In this document: positions 63,280-64,000 of the stretch, one piece after another
How positions within the stretch are numbered: the stretch's first letter is position 1
Layout of the letters: each line of letters opens with the position of its first letter
From: an uncultured Bacteroides sp.
GTDB lineage: Bacteria > Bacteroidota > Bacteroidia > Bacteroidales > Bacteroidaceae
Direction of reading: 5' to 3'
NCBI GenBank assembly: GCA_900551445.1
Contig: URWA01000002.1
Location: forward strand, 1 to 64,000
Length of the DNA stretch: 64,000 nucleotides
Position numbers and translations under genes: made by a program
Notes under the pieces: generated by a model
Databases searched by the model: none
The model's input: only the letters and a program-made list of their open reading frames with translations
Told to the model about the DNA's origin: nothing

Positions 63280-64000
63280 CTAGCTTCGACTCGGCTTGAT
63301 GTCTTCAATCTGCAGCTGGATTTCTCCTCGTTTATGGGTATTTTCCTCAATGGTGTAGCAGATGTTGAACGATTGCTTGGTCTTTATGTAGCGGACTTGT
63401 GAGCTTTGTCCGAAAGCGATGCCATTCATGACGTTGTTCGATTTGTTGTCTACTAACTCCAGCTTGATGTGTTCCTGGTCTCTGCCTACCACCTTGCTGG
63501 TACCGTAATCATACACGTTCAGTGTGGCAAAGATAGGTTTGTGGTTTTCCGGCCCAAACGGATTGAACTTCTTCAGGTCGAAGAAAAACTTCGGAGTAAT
63601 GTCTCTGAAATCCAGTTGTGCATCAATCTGAATGGTGGCATTGGTCTGTTCCGGAAGAATGTGATTGGTGACATATTCCTCAAACCGACGTGTAAATTCC
63701 GGTACATTTTCCACTTTCATGGAGAGTCCGGCGGCATAGGTGTGTCCGCCAAAGTTTTCCAATAAATCGCGGCAATATTCAATGGCTTTATATACGTCGA
63801 AACCCGATACGGAACGTGCAGAACCTGTTGCCAGGTTGTCTGTACGTGTCAGTACTACAGCTGGGCGATAGTAGATTTCCGTCAGCCGGGAGGCTACGAT
63901 GCCGATGACCCCTTTGTGCCAGTCTTCATTGAAGATGACAATCGATCTTCTTTCAGACAGGTCGGACAGGTTGTCCACAATTTTGTTGGCCTCTTCCGTC
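63280..64000 (-). CDS. recJ: Single-stranded-DNA-specific exonuclease RecJ, C-terminal part (runs off window)
   Basis: Partial gene: the frame stays open to the window edge, and the first complete codons seen (TEEANKIVDNLSD) are internal. The visible 240 residues contain the DHHA1 domain with VIFNEDWHKGVIGIVASRLTEIYYRPAVVLT, SGFDVYKAIEYCRDLLENFGGHTYAAGLSM (GGH motif), and the OB-fold end with FNPFGPENHKPIF. RecJ degrades 5' ends in recombination and base-excision repair. Upstream of recQ in one operon, an arrangement that pairs nuclease and helicase. Confidence 0.93.
   Translation of the reverse strand, partial: TEEANKIVDNLSDLSERRSIVIFNEDWHKGVIGIVASRLTEIYYRPAVVLTRTDNLATGSARSVSGFDVYKAIEYCRDLLENFGGHTYAAGLSMKVENVPEFTRRFEEYVTNHILPEQTNATIQIDAQLDFRDITPKFFFDLKKFNPFGPENHKPIFATLNVYDYGTSKVVGRDQEHIKLELVDNKSNNVMNGIAFGQSSQVRYIKTKQSFNICYTIEENTHKRGEIQLQIEDIKPSRS

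Overview
The window comes from a gut Bacteroidales chromosome, most likely Bacteroides or Phocaeicola. The evidence is a SusC/SusD pair, an ECF sigma/FecR/TonB-receptor cassette, a Bacteroidota-type LptD, NamZ (DUF1343), and a repeated -7 promoter element of the form TAnnTTTG upstream of many genes. I see no tRNA, rRNA, CRISPR array, insertion sequence or prophage. Almost all of the DNA is accounted for by about 49 protein genes, strong hairpin terminators and short leaders.

Bases 1-9.8 kb hold a polysaccharide-utilisation locus that looks aimed at fucosylated N-glycans: susC (lacking its export and N-terminal domains in this window), susD, a GH29 alpha-L-fucosidase, a CBM9 plus TIM-barrel hydrolase, and a PNGase F-type amidase. 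At 9.8-17.1 kb are an S41 peptidase, a FadL-type porin, a MATE exporter, ffh and namZ. At 17.2-27.3 kb are an HD hydrolase, lptD, a murU / amgK-rapZ fusion pair placed behind uvrA, and an AAA-ATPase/nuclease gene. At 27.5-33.1 kb is a cell-surface signalling operon: sigma factor, FecR, STN-domain TonB receptor, DUF4249 lipoprotein and a beta-barrel. At 33.3-36.7 kb are an orphan outer-membrane protein, a GHL10 glycosidase-like protein and a small porin-like protein.

At 36.8-40.9 kb a four-gene minus-strand operon makes phenylalanine and tyrosine (pheA, aminotransferase, DAHP synthase-chorismate mutase, tyrA). Just upstream is a 29-codon leader peptide very rich in Phe and Tyr codons, followed by a perfect intrinsic terminator and a competing antiterminator. 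This is a complete translation-coupled attenuator and is the most striking regulatory element in the window.

The rest, 41-64 kb, contains a MalY-type lyase, a TPR protein, a DXS-like enzyme, an acyl-CoA synthetase with its XRE-cupin regulator, a thioredoxin-amidase pair, a secreted HExxH protein, the carboxyspermidine dehydrogenase-bcp-recA cluster, a two-META lipoprotein, purT, a free-standing C-terminal domain of a SusA-type amylase, a MarR/TolC/HlyD/MFS tripartite efflux operon, and recJ-recQ (recJ runs off the end). Two intergenic regions hold short palindromic repeats spaced about two helical turns apart (21 and 22 bp).
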